In this document: piece by piece, positions 11,963-24,279 of the stretch
Position numbering within the stretch: the stretch's first letter is position 1
Layout of the letters: each line of letters opens with the position of its first letter
The notes under the pieces: model-generated
Databases searched by the model: none
Told to the model about the DNA's origin: nothing
What the model saw: the letters and a program-made list of their open reading frames with translations, nothing else
Made by a program: the position numbers and the translations under genes
Assembly (NCBI GenBank): GCA_003586115.2
Contig: QVOM02000073.1
Location: 38,676,876 to 38,740,875 of the forward strand
Length of the DNA stretch: 64,000 nt
Origin: Salvator merianae
Taxonomy: Eukaryota; Chordata; Lepidosauria; Squamata; Teiidae
Direction of reading: 5' to 3'

Positions 11963-12357
11963 GACCATTTCCACATTTAGCGTTATTCTGGAAAAAGAGC
12001 CTGCTGTCCAGATGCTAGTATGGACTCTGGCAGGCCTGCTCCCCATCACATTTTATCCGCATTGGATGAAGCATCAAAATGGGACCTTATCCCAATCCTG
12101 TTGTAGACCTCTTTAAATGTTCACTTTCCAGACTACAAAGGGCATGCAGACAGCACGTCCTCATAGACTGGAATATGCTGGAGGACCCTTGTCAGGAGAG
12201 CTCTAAGAAGCATCATTAGAAGTGGTGCTGGAAGTGGCATGCCTCTGAAAGGGCCCCCTTGGAAACTGCGAAGGGTCTCTAAGTGCAGACAGCCTTTGAA
12301 GCAGGCTAATGGTAGCCTGCTACAGTGTGGAATAGCCCACATAGTGTGGAAAGGGTC
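11963..12357. mobile_element. Harbinger-like MITE, 395 bp, TSD TCA
   Basis: Ends GACCATTTCCACATTTAG and AGTGTGGAAAGGGTC are inverted. TCA flanks both sides (11960-11962 and 12358-12360). No coding capacity. Confidence 0.75.
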
Positions 12358-12387
12358 TCAGTGTACCAGTTTAAGTACAGGCTACAT

Positions 12388-12560
12388 TCGTAAGCGGTAG
12401 AAAAAAGCATCACTGAGATGGCTTAGAGATGGTCTGCAGATGGTATCATTCACAGGTCCCAGGCCAGCCTATCCATCTTTCTTCTCATAAACATTCTGGA
12501 GAGGCTTCTGCCACAATAAAGTTCAATGCTACTGAACCACCCAGAGAGGACTGGGATTGC
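12388..12560. mobile_element. Degraded relative of the 12937 MITE
   Basis: The AAAAAGCAT...GATGGCTTAGAGATGG...AAACATTCTG sequence is homologous to the left part of the element at 12937-13257. Ends and target duplication were not resolved. Confidence 0.45.
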
Positions 12561-12936
12561 CAGGTGCTTCACCTCACAAGCCTGGCTCTCTTCAATAACA
12601 ATGGCAAGATAAGGGGTAGAGGAGGGGCAGTTGAGTACAAAGGAAATTAAGTAGTCAGAGTTGAGCAGGACTGTGTTGGGCTTGCTAGTGATGTCATGCT
12701 GACACAAGGCTAGGCAGCATCCTAGGAAATCCTTGGCAAAGCCGGATCTCTGCACCTGCACGTTGATGTCACTCACAAGCCCTATGAGCCCCTGCCTACC
12801 ATGTCTATATCGCCAACAACAAAGTAGCGATGGAGTACTGTAGAAGAGGGCCAGGTTCGTGAGGCCAATCACTTAACAGTCTAAGCCCTCTTTGGATGTT
12901 TTGATAGTACCAAACTTTAATTCAGCACAAGCCTAA

Positions 12937-13257
12937 GGCTGTGATCAGACATGCACACCCAAAAAGCATATCTGAGGTAGCTCAGAAATGACTTAGAGAT
13001 GGGATTGTTCACACACCAGTCTACCCCTCCCCCCTCTCTTAAACATTCTGTGCTAGAAAAGGTGGATTAAAGAAGGATTGGGAACACAGGGGTCACACAC
13101 TACCATTTCTCTGAAGTGCCTCCAAGCTGCCCCTTTTGTTATGTCTGAACACAGCCTAATTCTAGACTAGAAAAAGTGGATTAAAGATGGAATGAGAACA
13201 TAAATGTCACACACTATTGTCTTTAAGGTGCTTTTATTACTACATGTGATCACAGCC
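12937..13257. mobile_element. Non-autonomous DNA transposon, 321 bp
   Basis: Inverted ends GGCTGTGATCAGACATG (left) and CATGTGATCACAGCC (right). Flanking triplets (TAA, ATA) do not match perfectly, so the target duplication is decayed. Internally, a GTGGATTAAAG(A)TGG-type block occurs twice (about 13061 and 13178), indicating an internal duplication. Confidence 0.7.
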
Positions 13258-15719
13258 ATAGACTAACATTGTAAGCCAAAAAACTCACATGTAAGTGTCA
13301 CTCTCTGTTTAAATTTTGTCCCTTGCAGTTGAAGATGAGAAATTGAATAACCAGTGCAATGGTGAATTGATATATGTATTGGACATTTAACCTAATCTTC
13401 TGTACTTAATTTTTTATTAATATATTTTAAAATTTCATTTTATACTATGGGGATTCAGTTTTAGAATCTATATCTATTCTAAAACATATATATTGTTAGT
13501 ATAAAGTTATTAAACGTGAAGCCGATTCTCACAGTGAGCATTTTTGGAGAAAAAAAATCTTTGGTTTTCCCATCACAGAGGCCAAATAACATTATTGCAA
13601 ATTTCTAGCATTGCATTGAGAGTATTCACATTTTTACCAGCTGAGTAAGAATAAAATTGTGCCAAATAAAATCATGTTACATGAGGGAATAAAATCAAAT
13701 TCATCATAGGGGGTAACAAGGGGGAGCCAGGGAGAACAAGTATATTCATCTACCTTCTCAGTCGGATGCCCTCTCTCCTCCAAAGAAAAATATGCAGTAA
13801 GCAATGTTGAGGAAGTCCATGAGAAAGGATTATTTGCCTTCATCTGGGTATTCTGAAGGAGTTATTTGGAATTGGGTCTGTACAAGTCTTCAACACTAAA
13901 ACTTCATCAGAACTAAGGACAGTCATTACAAAGTCTGGAATCTGAGGCAGATTTCACATAGTCCGTAGGTCTGCAACAAATGGGGGCTCAAGAGTGCTGC
14001 CTACAAGGGCCAGCATGCCTTCTGGAAGGCACAGCCTCCTAGGGAACATGCTAGCTGCATGGACATTTCACCTGGAGCACACCTGGGCACAAAATCTGGT
14101 CATGGAAGTGCTCCCAAAGGAGGCCACTTTAAAATGGTTTCCCATGTATTCATGTATTCCCAGGCTGGGATCTGTTCCATCCACTGCCAGGAGCATAGGC
14201 AATGAGGGCTGGAATGGCCCATGCAGTTAGCGGAGCCTGGAAACATTTTTGCTAGCTCCAGAAACTGCCCAATTCTGGGACCATTTCCAGGTGCATTGTG
14301 GAATTCCCCTTGGCCTGCAACCTCAGAAATCAGAGGACTTTCATTCCTTAGCTCCCAAAGTAGGGCATTACAGGTGGCCATCATGCAGGCTGCTGGGTGA
14401 GTCCTGCCCCTTCCTGTTCAATTTCTGGCTTGCTTGGCTAGGACAAATTCATGCTGTATGTGCTGTACACTTCAGTGTGGACGGTGCCTCAGTATGCACA
14501 TACAGTGGTTTTATGACCTGGTTGGTAATTTTCCTGACAGAACAATTATATTTCTAACTTCATTTAATGTTTAGAGAAAACAATTATTTCCGCTTCCTCT
14601 GTTTTCCCAGGTAGTACTACTTTCAGTGCCTTCCCAAGCTTACTTTTATTGTGGCCCATGATCCTTTTCCAAAAACAGAATGTTGAAACTTGGGCTGCAT
14701 CTTCATGGCCTGAAAAAGGGTTGCCTGCACAGTGGATCTGGCAATTCTGTGCTGGGTTGTAGAGTGCAGTGTATAAACAACCTTTGTCTCCCAGCCTTCA
14801 AAGCTGGGAACTTTTGTCCTGCATCCACAAAAGTTATGATCACACAGGGCAGTTTTTGGATGTCATGCAGCTTCACTAAAAATAAGCATGTCACACAATT
14901 TTAAAAATAAGCATGATACCTCCCATTGTCACCTTCCATCCTCACCTCTCATTGGTTATGGCCGGCCTGATTTTCCATGAACCTGATTGGTTGGCAGCTG
15001 TAGCAGTCTGGAATTGGCTACAGGAGCCTTGTAACCTCCCACCTCATCCAACCCAAACTCTGAGTCAGCCTGAGATTGATTATTTCACATCTGCAAAAGG
15101 GGCACACAAGCAGAGTCTTCAGGACACAGTAAAGTTTTAAAAAATATTTTATGTATGTTCCTTGGGTCTCAGATTCACCCTGGGGTATCCCTAAACACGT
15201 GTCTGAACACACTTAAAGTTTCTGCCTGACACAATTAAGAAAATGGCTATGGATGTCAGTCATTTTTTGCCCAGTGCTTAATTGCAGTGGGCAGAAAGCA
15301 ACTACTGCAAGTTGCTCTTGCCACGTCTATCTTTCTGGATGGTGGCAGCAGGGGTAGAAGTGAGTGGCAAGTACTCTCGGAGTCACTTCTTTGCACTTTG
15401 CATGACAGGTGCCTCCAGTGGTGCTTTCTGTGCCCTGAGGTGGGCTGCAATCTCAATGAGGGTGCAAGCATGCAGATTTTTTGGTCTGTGGAGGCAGGCT
15501 TAGCTTTCTTTCAATATAAAAGGGGTCTTGGAAGGCCACAAACTAGTATTCAATATCATTGTCTTTTAACATTATTTTAATTTGAAATTTCACCTTTTAG
15601 AAAATGGGGGAGGGAGGAAAGGTGGTGTGGATCCATCTGCTAAAGAGCTGACTCTTTGCATCATGTCTCACAGTGTCAATCACCTGCCTAGGAGACAAGG
15701 GTGCAGGCACAAAATCAAA
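13258..15719. other. Unassigned sequence, probably includes old MITE remnants
   Basis: No gene was seen. About 13950-14490 begins GAGGCAGATTTCACA and ends GTGTGGACGGTGCCTC. This may be a decayed MITE, but I could not confirm its ends. CCAAT words (ATTGG) cluster near 14950-15015 without other promoter features. Confidence 0.35.
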
Positions 15720-15935
15720 ATTCATATGAACACAAGGAATGCCCTGCTGGATTAAAGTAGTGGGTCAACTAGCCCAGCAGCCTTTCCCATAGTGGCCAAT
15801 TAGTTGCATATAAAAGCCCAGAGGCAGGACGTAGGTTCACACTTTGCCCTGCTTACAGTCTCTTAGCAACTGGCCTCAAGAGGCCTACTGCCTCTTCTAC
15901 CACGACTAGTAGCCAGTAATAGTCTTAAAACTTCC
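15720..15935 (-). mobile_element. CR1 LINE 3' end, 5'-truncated
   Basis: The plus strand reads AACACAAGGAATGCCCTGCTGGAT...AGTGGCCAATTAG...GACTAGTAGCC. This is the reverse complement of the 3' UTR of squamate CR1 and parallels the longer copy starting at 32655. No coding part remains. 5' truncation to ~215 bp is typical of CR1. Confidence 0.75.
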
Positions 15936-16679
15936 ATGAAGCTGACTTCTAAGAAACAAGGCATTCCTCTTGTTCCTTTCCACATGATCAAAACAGGAAA
16001 ACCATCGCACAAGTAATGAGTAAGGCCAGAGAGCACACAAGCCTCTTTCATAATAGCTTTAATGATAGTATGACAACGATGGGGAAAAGGTCCTTGAGAA
16101 GGACAAGGTCTTCTGTGTAATCAGGCTACAGTTCTGAAAACAGTGCCAGGCAGTTTTGCTGACTGCCCCTATTTCAATCATATTGAGAAATAGTTCCAGT
16201 TTACTCAATTAACATGCTGGAATGGATCCCATCACCGACACTTTTTGCAAAGTACATCGGCTGGCTGATATTCATCTGATCACTCAAAATGCAAAAGCTT
16301 ATGCAGATCAATGCAGCCATTCTAAATATCTGGAAAAATCTGCTTTTGCCACGAAAAACCGTGAAACTTTTGTAAAAGAATATAGTTTGCAGTTTTCATT
16401 TTACAGTTTGGTTCTTTTTTTTAGGTGAAAAGGGCAAAGTAGGCAGTTTTGAACTGATTCTAGTATTTAAAATTAAAAAGATTTAAGTACAGTTTGGTTG
16501 CAAAAAGATTGTAATAATGGTGATGCCCTTTAAGACCTAAAGTTAAACTTGCAATGTCATTTCTTCCTTGGTGAGATGGTGGTTTGGCATAAAAATTCAT
16601 CTAGAAAAGCAGACACTTTAAACCCAAATTGGTCTATCTGGGGCAAAAGGCTGTAGAGTCTGTGGCTGGATCCCCATAA
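15936..16679. other. Unassigned sequence with a candidate conserved noncoding patch
   Basis: No repeat was recognised. About 16220-16390 is single-copy looking (see findings). Confidence 0.35.
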
Positions 16680-16905
16680 TACCTTAATGGACCATGAGAG
16701 TCCTCAAAGGGTGCAGGATCATACAGCCCAGCATTCATCAAGGACACGTCCTGCCATAAGTGCTGTCAACAGCACTAACAGCAGAGCAGGAAAAATAACT
16801 CTCATGGCATTTTCCCTCGCTCTTCCATTCTTCTGTTGTGCTACTGTGCCACTGCTTGTGCTTTCTTCTCTTTTCTCATCCTTTGAGCCAAATAGCACAG
16901 CCCTG
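16680..16905. repeat. Dispersed repeat, pair of 24280-24500
   Basis: This stretch and 24280-24500 share the same order of blocks: CCTT(A/G)ATGG, AAGGGTGC(A/G)GGA, CTGTCAACAG, GCAGAGC(A/G)G, TCCTTTGAGC-type. It is an unnamed interspersed repeat, probably a DNA-transposon remnant. Ends were not found. Confidence 0.55.
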
Positions 16906-17962
16906 TTTGGGGAGCCACAGAAATGGTCCATTTCTGGGGCCATCAGAGACATCAAATGAAAGTTCCCTGGCATTGATAATTCTGTGGCTGGGAGCAGGGG
17001 AAGTGAGTGCACAGTACACTTCCTGTTCTAAGGGCTGGAGCGCTTGCTGGCAAGCATTTGGGCCCTTGGAAAGGCAGGAACCACCACCATGCAGCTCCTG
17101 CCAGTGTTGTGGACTTTGGAGTTTGAGGGACCTCTGCACTCAGGCACCTCTTTCTCCTGTACCAAAGCTAGTTTAAATTAACATTGTGTGGATGCCATAC
17201 AGAGGTAAATTTCAAAATGCCACAGAATGTAAACAGAGACCTGAAAACTGTTGTAAGATTTTTTTCTTACATGGTAATAGGTTTCCCCCAACCTTTACCC
17301 TTCCCATGCGCAGCACACACACCAGTGTCTACAATACTACATCAATGTTATGTCGAAATCGTTTTGCAACTGTCCCAGTTTTTCTTGCAATGACCTGGCC
17401 TCTCAGCTACTGGAAAACAGGGATGTGCAAAATTACAGAACCAATAACATTACTGATTTGGTAGATATCAGATCTGTTAGTGCTCACTTTCAGTACAAAT
17501 GCATTCAGTAGTGCCTCACCTCAGTTTTAACAAAGAAGAACAGACGATCTTCCCTTTTTGCCACTGTTTCCCACATTTCTACATCCCAGTGTTTATTTAA
17601 AGCTATCTGGGATGAATGGCATCTCAGACCGCCTCATTACTAAATTTGTGTTTCCCCTTCCAGGTCTTCCGATACAATAAATAGTGTTTCAGTGTCAGCG
17701 TACAAAGATATATAAATTGCTGCTATGTAAAACCCCATTGTTTAACTGGACCAGATTGGAAAGGGACAAAAAAGAGCATCATCAAGGTGACTGATGTACA
17801 TCTGGGCCCACTTTCCTTGTGGGTCCCACCTTACTTACCCTTCACCATCCTGTTACTTGCTTACCTCCTCAGACCTTCCTTCATCCTCCATTTTCCCTCA
17901 TGGCTGCAGGGCTGCCAGAGTCACTGGGCTATTGATGCTCATCATTGGTGATCCTCAAGCAA
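16906..17962. other. Unassigned sequence
   Basis: No gene or named repeat was recognised. Confidence 0.4.
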
Positions 17963-19372
17963 GGCCACGTTCTGACATGGCATTTAATCAGTTTACAGGC
18001 TGTCTTCAGTTCCCGTTGGCCCGACATGATCTTGCCTTTCCATAGTTTTTCTGGACTAAATTGGCGAAATCCAGACTACTTTGCATTCGGATTTAATGAG
18101 TTCTCAAGCTGTTCCAGATCGCCAGTCCGCTTTACTTTGAGATGTGAGACTGCGGAAGGAGACTATTTGGGAGGGGCTGTACTTTTTGGGGAGCATGCAG
18201 AGGGAAGGCTTCCAATTTCCTGCCATCCAATGACAGACTTTGTGGATGGGCAGGAATCACAGTAATTCCTTCCACCTCCATTATCCCCCTTTTCCCCGCT
18301 GCCAGAAAAGAAAACCATCCTCCATTTTGCATTGCCAAATTGTGGTCCTTTCTAATCCTTTATTTCCTTTTCCTTTCCTTTCCTTTAATTTCAGTTTCTA
18401 CCCCGTCCTATACCGAAAGGTCCCAGGGCGGCTTACAAACATATTAAAAAATTATTATAATAAAACACCATATAAAGGTTATAAAACAACATAAAACATA
18501 CAAAAAGCTTACAAAGCTTATAAAAACTATACAGTAAAAATAGTATAAAAACATAAAAACATTATAAAAAATGTTTATCCCCCATTTGACACTACCAGGA
18601 AGAAATTAAAGGCTTCCTCTACTTCTGTCTGCTGATTAAACCAAAAAACAGACTGCACCTGTTTGGGGGTGCAGTCCTCTTGCCCCAACAAAGAATCCAC
18701 TCAGTATCAGTTTTGCCATCGGTAGCACACAGCTACATAGTGGGACACATGCTGCTGTGGATGTCCCGGGGGGAAGTGAGGCAGAATCCATTTGCTGGCC
18801 ATTAACTACATTGTCAAGATAATAGAGCCCCCCTCCATGTTTCCCCCCCACACATTTCTCCCTCTTCACGGACCTCTTCCTGCTTTTGTGCTACACTTAA
18901 ATTATCCAATTGCGCAAAAGCGCAATTGCAATGGAGCAAAAACTGCCATCTTCCTTATAAGAAGCTTAATTGTGTGGTACATGTGGTATTAAAGTTCTGC
19001 TTGTGTAGATACAGGCTGGGAGGGAAGAAGGAGCAAATGGCGAATGACTAATAACGCTGCCAAGTGAATCCATGTTCTGAGGCAGCAGCGGGGACATACG
19101 GAGAGTGGAGCTTGACTTTCCCGCCCCTGTGAAGTCAAGATTTGAACGTTGGGACTGCAGCCAATCACAGACTGCACAGGGAGGGGAATTTGGTGAGGGG
19201 TGGAGGCAGAAAAGGTACAGTTTCTCGTGCCAAACATGGGCAACATCAGTGTGAGAATGAGCAAGTCTGAATTGAGTCCATGTTAAAATGCAAATGTGGG
19301 AATGATCAGAAGACGAATTCAGTCCTTGTACTCTTCTAATATGGATTACATTTATGATGTCGGATCACACCC
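17963..19372 (+). mobile_element. Composite DNA transposon, copy 1, TSD CAA
   Basis: The left end GGCCACGTTCTGACATGG and the reverse complement of the right end (GGGTGTGATCCGACATCAT) form an imperfect inverted pair. CAA lies at 17960-17962 and 19373-19375. The left module (17963-18340) and right module (about 18620-19372) are shared with copies 2 and 3. The middle differs: here it is an L2 3' tail, where copies 2 and 3 carry an L1 tail. A frame of ~90 codons runs inward from the right end (18989-19264, minus) and is conserved among copies. Confidence 0.7.
18345..18600 (-). mobile_element. L2-like LINE 3' tail inside composite copy 1
   Basis: TTTCTACCCCGTCCTATACC followed by 'AGGTCCCAGGGCGGCTTACAAAC' and an ATAAAA-rich stretch matches the 3' UTR of the L2-like copies at 4690, 21540 and 61845. 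It lies between the left and right modules of the composite transposon. A (TTCCT)n-like run precedes it. Confidence 0.7.
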
Positions 19373-19375
19373 CAA

Positions 19376-21539
19376 GTGTACAGCTGAGCAAAAACAGTCC
19401 TGCTAGGACTTCTGTGGTGCCACTAAATGCTGATTCCCCTTCACTGGCCAGGGGTGCATACGCAAAGCTTTTGGGATATTCTGTGCCACTCTTGCAGGGC
19501 TCCAGAGAGGCTAAGATGTCTGCTAGCAAAGGTGGAGCAGCTCTCCCTCTCCCTGGCTACCTCCAGACAGCAAGAGGAAAATGTGGGATCATTTTTAGAT
19601 CCCACAATCGCCTCTCGCCATCTCTGCCAGAACGCAGCACAAAATCGCAGGGCAAGCCTGGATCCTTCACCTTGTCTGGTACTTGCTCCCTTGATGAGGG
19701 GTTGCCAACTTTGACTAAAATCAGCCAACTAATCAGACACGTATAGCTTTTGGGTTTTTTTTTTTTTTTTTTTGTATGGCTAGGATAATTAGTCTTGCTG
19801 ATTATCCGGCAGCCCTGCGATGGAATGGTGTGCATTTCTGAGTATTCTGATGGTGAAAAATACCTGGAAGTGCACCAGCTTTGGCTCCTGTGCTTGCACA
19901 GTGGGCATTTCCAGACTGAAGAATCGTGGGAACAAGCACCTAGACAAGGTAAGCAATATTAATATTTCAGGAAAACCCAGGTTCAGAGTTCTTTTTCCCA
20001 GAATAGCAATATTCTGGGATTCACCCCTATATCTGAAGGCTATGTTGGGTCATGGATACATGTGATAATCCCAATATAGTGCCAGGATAATTCCAGGTTT
20101 TAGGCCATGTCTGGACACAACTCCTGAAGCCAATCAGCCATCTCTGTTGCTGCTGGAACAGAATAGGGTTGTCCACATTCAGACGGCCCGTCTGCCCCAG
20201 GTCTGTCCACTGCCTCCAAAGACCCCTCAAAACCTGAATGTTGTTTCCTCAGCAAGCAAAAACTCTGCTTGGCTCAGTCAAACATGAAGCATTTTCTCGC
20301 AAGAAACTGACAGGAAAACGGTAGCCATAACCCTGTGAATGCCACGTTCCGGATTTCTAAGACTGTATCATCCCACTTGCAATATTGTTATGGCAAATGT
20401 CTTGGCACAACACTGCTTTGTGCTAGTAACCATGGTAATGCTGATAGCCCACCAGGCCTGAAATAATGCACATGGCTGCCTTCAAGACTAAATTGGCTGT
20501 CTTGATGTAAGAAAAGCTTTACATCATAACAGGGTACCCTGTTAATGAAAGGAAGGAGGCCACAGTGCAGAAGAGCAGCATCAGGGTTTTTACATCCAAT
20601 GAAGAACCAGCTAATATGATCAGTAATATAAGATATGACATGTTTTCCTTTGTTTCTGTGAGACAGGCTTTCTCTTCAAATACACTTCTGCCCACACAGC
20701 AACACAATGCCAGAGGAGATAAAATGGATGTCTGATTCTTGCATCGATAGAAGCTGCAGGAATTGAAATACAGTAAGTCACAGTCGATAAAATCGATTGA
20801 ATAAAAGTAACATTTAGAATGCTTAATCATGCAATTTGTGCCAAGCAATGAATATGCCAGCTTTTGCATTTTGTGTGACAATACAGAAATGCAACTCATT
20901 TTTGAGAATCAGATTGGTACAATTAAATATAATGCTACAATTAAGCATACCTGCTTCTTTTTCAGAGAAAATGAACTCAGGACTGACTCCAAAAACTCTG
21001 AATATGCATGGTGTCCACGGCAAAAGCTTTCTTTGTGCATATGGCCCACAGCAAATCCGTTGCTTACATCCACATTATGTATAGCATGTGGCGGTTGCCA
21101 ACATCCTTACAGCAACATTTGCAAACAGCACACAATCCCAGGGCTGGTGGGTTAGGCTCAAGGCTAGCTCCAGTGGATCAAAGTGATGAGAAAATAACAG
21201 AGGCAAGGCTTTTTTCCTTATTTCTGTGTGATCACATCACTATAGTCCTACTTGTGACATCATCATCATCATCATAAACAATAATGATAATAAACCAAAT
21301 AGATAAATAACTAAACAATGGTATGTTTCAAAATATATCCACCAAGTACAACTATTAGTCAGTACTCAGTGTAGCTCAGGGCTGACCAGCAGCAGCGCTC
21401 CAAGGCATTAGATTATGAAGAGAGTAACTATAAGGGAATACACGTAAAATAGAGCTCTCTGCTACTGTTGGTAAATCTTGCTTTCTGCCTAGGTTTTTAG
21501 AGGCAAAATTGCATGGGAACCCCTATATGATTTTTATAT
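19376..21539. other. Unassigned sequence, poly-T at 19749-19768
   Basis: No gene was seen. An ~18-nt T run near 19750 could be the tail of an old retroposon on the minus strand. A (CAT)n patch is at about 21258-21277. Confidence 0.4.
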
Positions 21540-21900
21540 ATGTATGTACGTATTTATTTATTTGCATTTTTATGCCATCCTATATCTGAAGCTTTCAGAG
21601 AGGGTTACAACAATTTAAAAAAAAAATGTAAAAGGCACGCAATAAAGCGGTAGCCTGAAAGTAGAGAGGGAAAGCTATACTTTTAGCCAAAAGCAAGGGT
21701 AAATAAAGACACACTGTCTTTATTGCTCTCCTAAAGATGTAAAGTGAGGAAGCTTGATGCACCTCAGGGGGAAGAGTGTTTCACACTCTGGGGGCCACCA
21801 CTGAAAAGGCCCTATCCCGGATGCCCACCCCTTTAGCTGTTAAAGATGGTGGTACAACCAGGAGGGCCTCATCTGTAGATCTTAAGGCACGGGTGTATGT
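21540..21900 (-). pseudogene. L2-like LINE 3' end
   Basis: The minus-strand frame contains RDRAFSVVAPRVW, the conserved RT C-terminal block. After it comes the 3' UTR, ending in the (TATT)n-like tail near 21545. The frame is broken shortly after the block. It is homologous in order and orientation to 4690-5060 and 61845-62190. Confidence 0.8.
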
Positions 21901-23324
21901 ATGCATGTATTTATATATTTGGTGACTTGCACAGTGGAAATGGTGGGGAGATGCGGGATCCAACTGGAGCCTTCCTTTTCGTCTCCCTGCAAGGCTTGGT
22001 CTACAGTGGATCCAAATGCCATTCAGAGAAGCCAAACTTAATGTTTTAACTGCAGTCTCACATCTTCCATGCTATTCTGCTGCTTCTACTGGGAGAGCAA
22101 CTGTGGAAGCCATAACCCTGAATCGTAGCCTTTCCTGCAAAGGCACACTGTCCCTGCATTACAAAGAAACGTAATTTATTTTAGACCTGTCTGTGTAAAG
22201 TATTTTTATACCACAGTGACACTATGTACACTGAGAGGTGCTCAGTCTGTGTTGTCAGAATACTGTAGTTTTTATTTTATTTTATTTTATTTTTGTGCTG
22301 GCATGAGAAAAGCTGGAAATTCTGCAGATCATTGATAAGTGAACCCTTGCACTCTCTTACAGAATCTTCTGTTCCTGAGACGTGGTGATAATTCTCTGCA
22401 CATTTTGCAATCTCTTTTTATGGCATCAGGAATTCTCAGCTAGTCTTATAGGACAATTGGAATGAGGAGTAACTCCTTGATGATCTATGCAACCCAGCTC
22501 ATGATTGCTAACTTGATACAGCAATTACCTTCCCTTATGAGATGAGATGGGATTGCTCCTGACAGGAGAGGTCATAATAACAGAGATCAACATTCATGTG
22601 TTGTTTATATATGCTGATTACAGTTTTATTGCTAGTTATTTGAGATATGGGAGCAAAAGACGTCATGAAGTTGCTATAATTATAGGTATCTCTATGCTCT
22701 TATTATAATTAGATTTCTTATAGCAACACACAAATGTTTGTGAATGTATCTATTTTTCACCTAGGTATTCCATTTAGGTAGGAGTCAACCCTTCATCTAA
22801 TAAGAAACTTCCTTCGATAGAAATGAAATCTGGGTACATTTTATTGGCCGAGGAATTTAATTAGACTATCAGCAACCTGTGTGAAACCCAGGAATAAAGA
22901 GACCAAAGGTCATTTCCATCCATCTGATGTAATTCCACTCATACTAAGGAGAATAATACTGAATCTTCCACTGAGATAGTAGCTGCGGTTTATTCTTCCA
23001 ATAGAGTTAGACTAATGAAATAATTTAAAGCTTTCTGCACTGGTGAAAGATTAAAAGCATTTTTAGTTTCATATATGCTCATGTACTCCTGAAAAGAAAC
23101 TATACAATAATACACTAAAAACTTCTAGAATATTTATATGAACAGTAGGCAGTTTATAATCATCCGTTAATAGGAAGCTGTACAACAGATTCCTGATTGT
23201 TAAAGGATCACACAAACACACATCCATGGCGCACAGACTACATAACTGAAAGACAAGTGATGATTCAGAGGTAAAAATATGTCATGGGGATTGAACTATG
23301 ACTCTTGGGCTCATATACCAATAC
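21901..23324. other. Unassigned AT-rich, single-copy looking sequence
   Basis: No open frame above 60 codons and no repeat signature occur between about 22100 and 23300. (TTTTA)n is at 22276-22300. The 22540-22900 part is a conserved-noncoding candidate (see findings). Confidence 0.4.
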
Positions 23325-23965
23325 TTGGAAGCAAGGGGGTCTAATACCACCTTAGAGACTAACAAAGAAAAAGAAGTTGGTAGCATGAGTTTTCGTAGAC
23401 TAAGCCTACTACATACATAGTAGGCTTAGCCTATGAGAGCTCATGCTACCAACTTCCTTTTCTTTGTAGGGTCTTTTCGCCCTTTCCATCATAGAACAGG
23501 ATAATTATCCTGTTCTGCGGTGGAACAGACCTTGCAGCACAGAGACCATCCACACTGCGAGGCTGTGGAAAAGACTGACAGCAGGATACCAGCATTCTGT
23601 GCCATTACAGCATCTGGAAAACAGGACAGTGCAGCTGTCACAGTGCAGCTGTGACAGCACAGCTGCATCTGCACTGCCCCACACCAAGCCACACCACGCC
23701 ACTCTGCATTTTCACCCAGGAGCGGTTGCAAATGAACTGTACCTGGAACAGTCCAGCCGCCCCCGATACCGCTGTGGAGCATGATTTTGTGCTTCTCAGC
23801 AGGTAGTGATTGGGAACAGCTGTAGTCTTCTCCCAATTGCCAGGGCCTCCACAGAAATGCGGAAGCACTTCATTACTCAGCACCCTCAACGCTCACTAGT
23901 GAAAGTGCAAAAAGGCCTTAGGTCTCCAAGGTGTTACTAGACTCCCTTGCTATACTGATCCAGAC
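23325..23965. mobile_element. Palindromic DNA transposon split by a MITE
   Basis: The left arm (about 23328-23400, CCACCTTAGAGACTAACAAAG) is inverted in the right arm. That right arm is divided into 23412-23468 and 23918-23965 by the MITE at 23469-23917. The outer sequence (GTCTCCAAGGTGTTACTAGACTC...CAGACTAACATGGCTA) belongs to a very common reptile interspersed repeat. The centre is a tight hairpin around CTACTACATACATAGTAG. Confidence 0.75.
23469..23917. mobile_element. Harbinger-like MITE, ~449 bp, TSD (T)TA
   Basis: It starts GGGTCTTTTCGCCC and ends GTGCAAAAAGGCC. It sits inside one arm of the 23325-23965 palindrome. The intact arm gives the empty site CTTTGTTAGTCTC, so TTA was duplicated; the left copy now reads GTA. 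Internal modules (ATAATTATCC near 23511 and CAGCAGGATACCAGCATTC near 23577) are shared with 47129 and 58669. Confidence 0.85.
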
Positions 23966-24279
23966 TAACATGGCTATGTCTTTGAACAATACTTGGAAGG
24001 TGGGAACAAATGACCTCTGGCTGGGACAAAGGTCTTCTGGTTTTCCATACATTGCACAGATAAACTCAGTTTGTTTATGTTCATTTTCTTATCGCTGATT
24101 CATTGCTGCTGGTACAGTCAAGTTAATCAATACAGTTTATTTTTAGAGGCCATTACCCTCAGTCAAAGCAGGGAGGTGGCACAGTTTCCTCCAGGCAACG
24201 GGCAGCTTAGAGACAGAGGGAAAAGGAGAGGAAAGCAAAAGCTGATGGCCTGTTCCTTTGTCACAGGTAGGATGGATCT

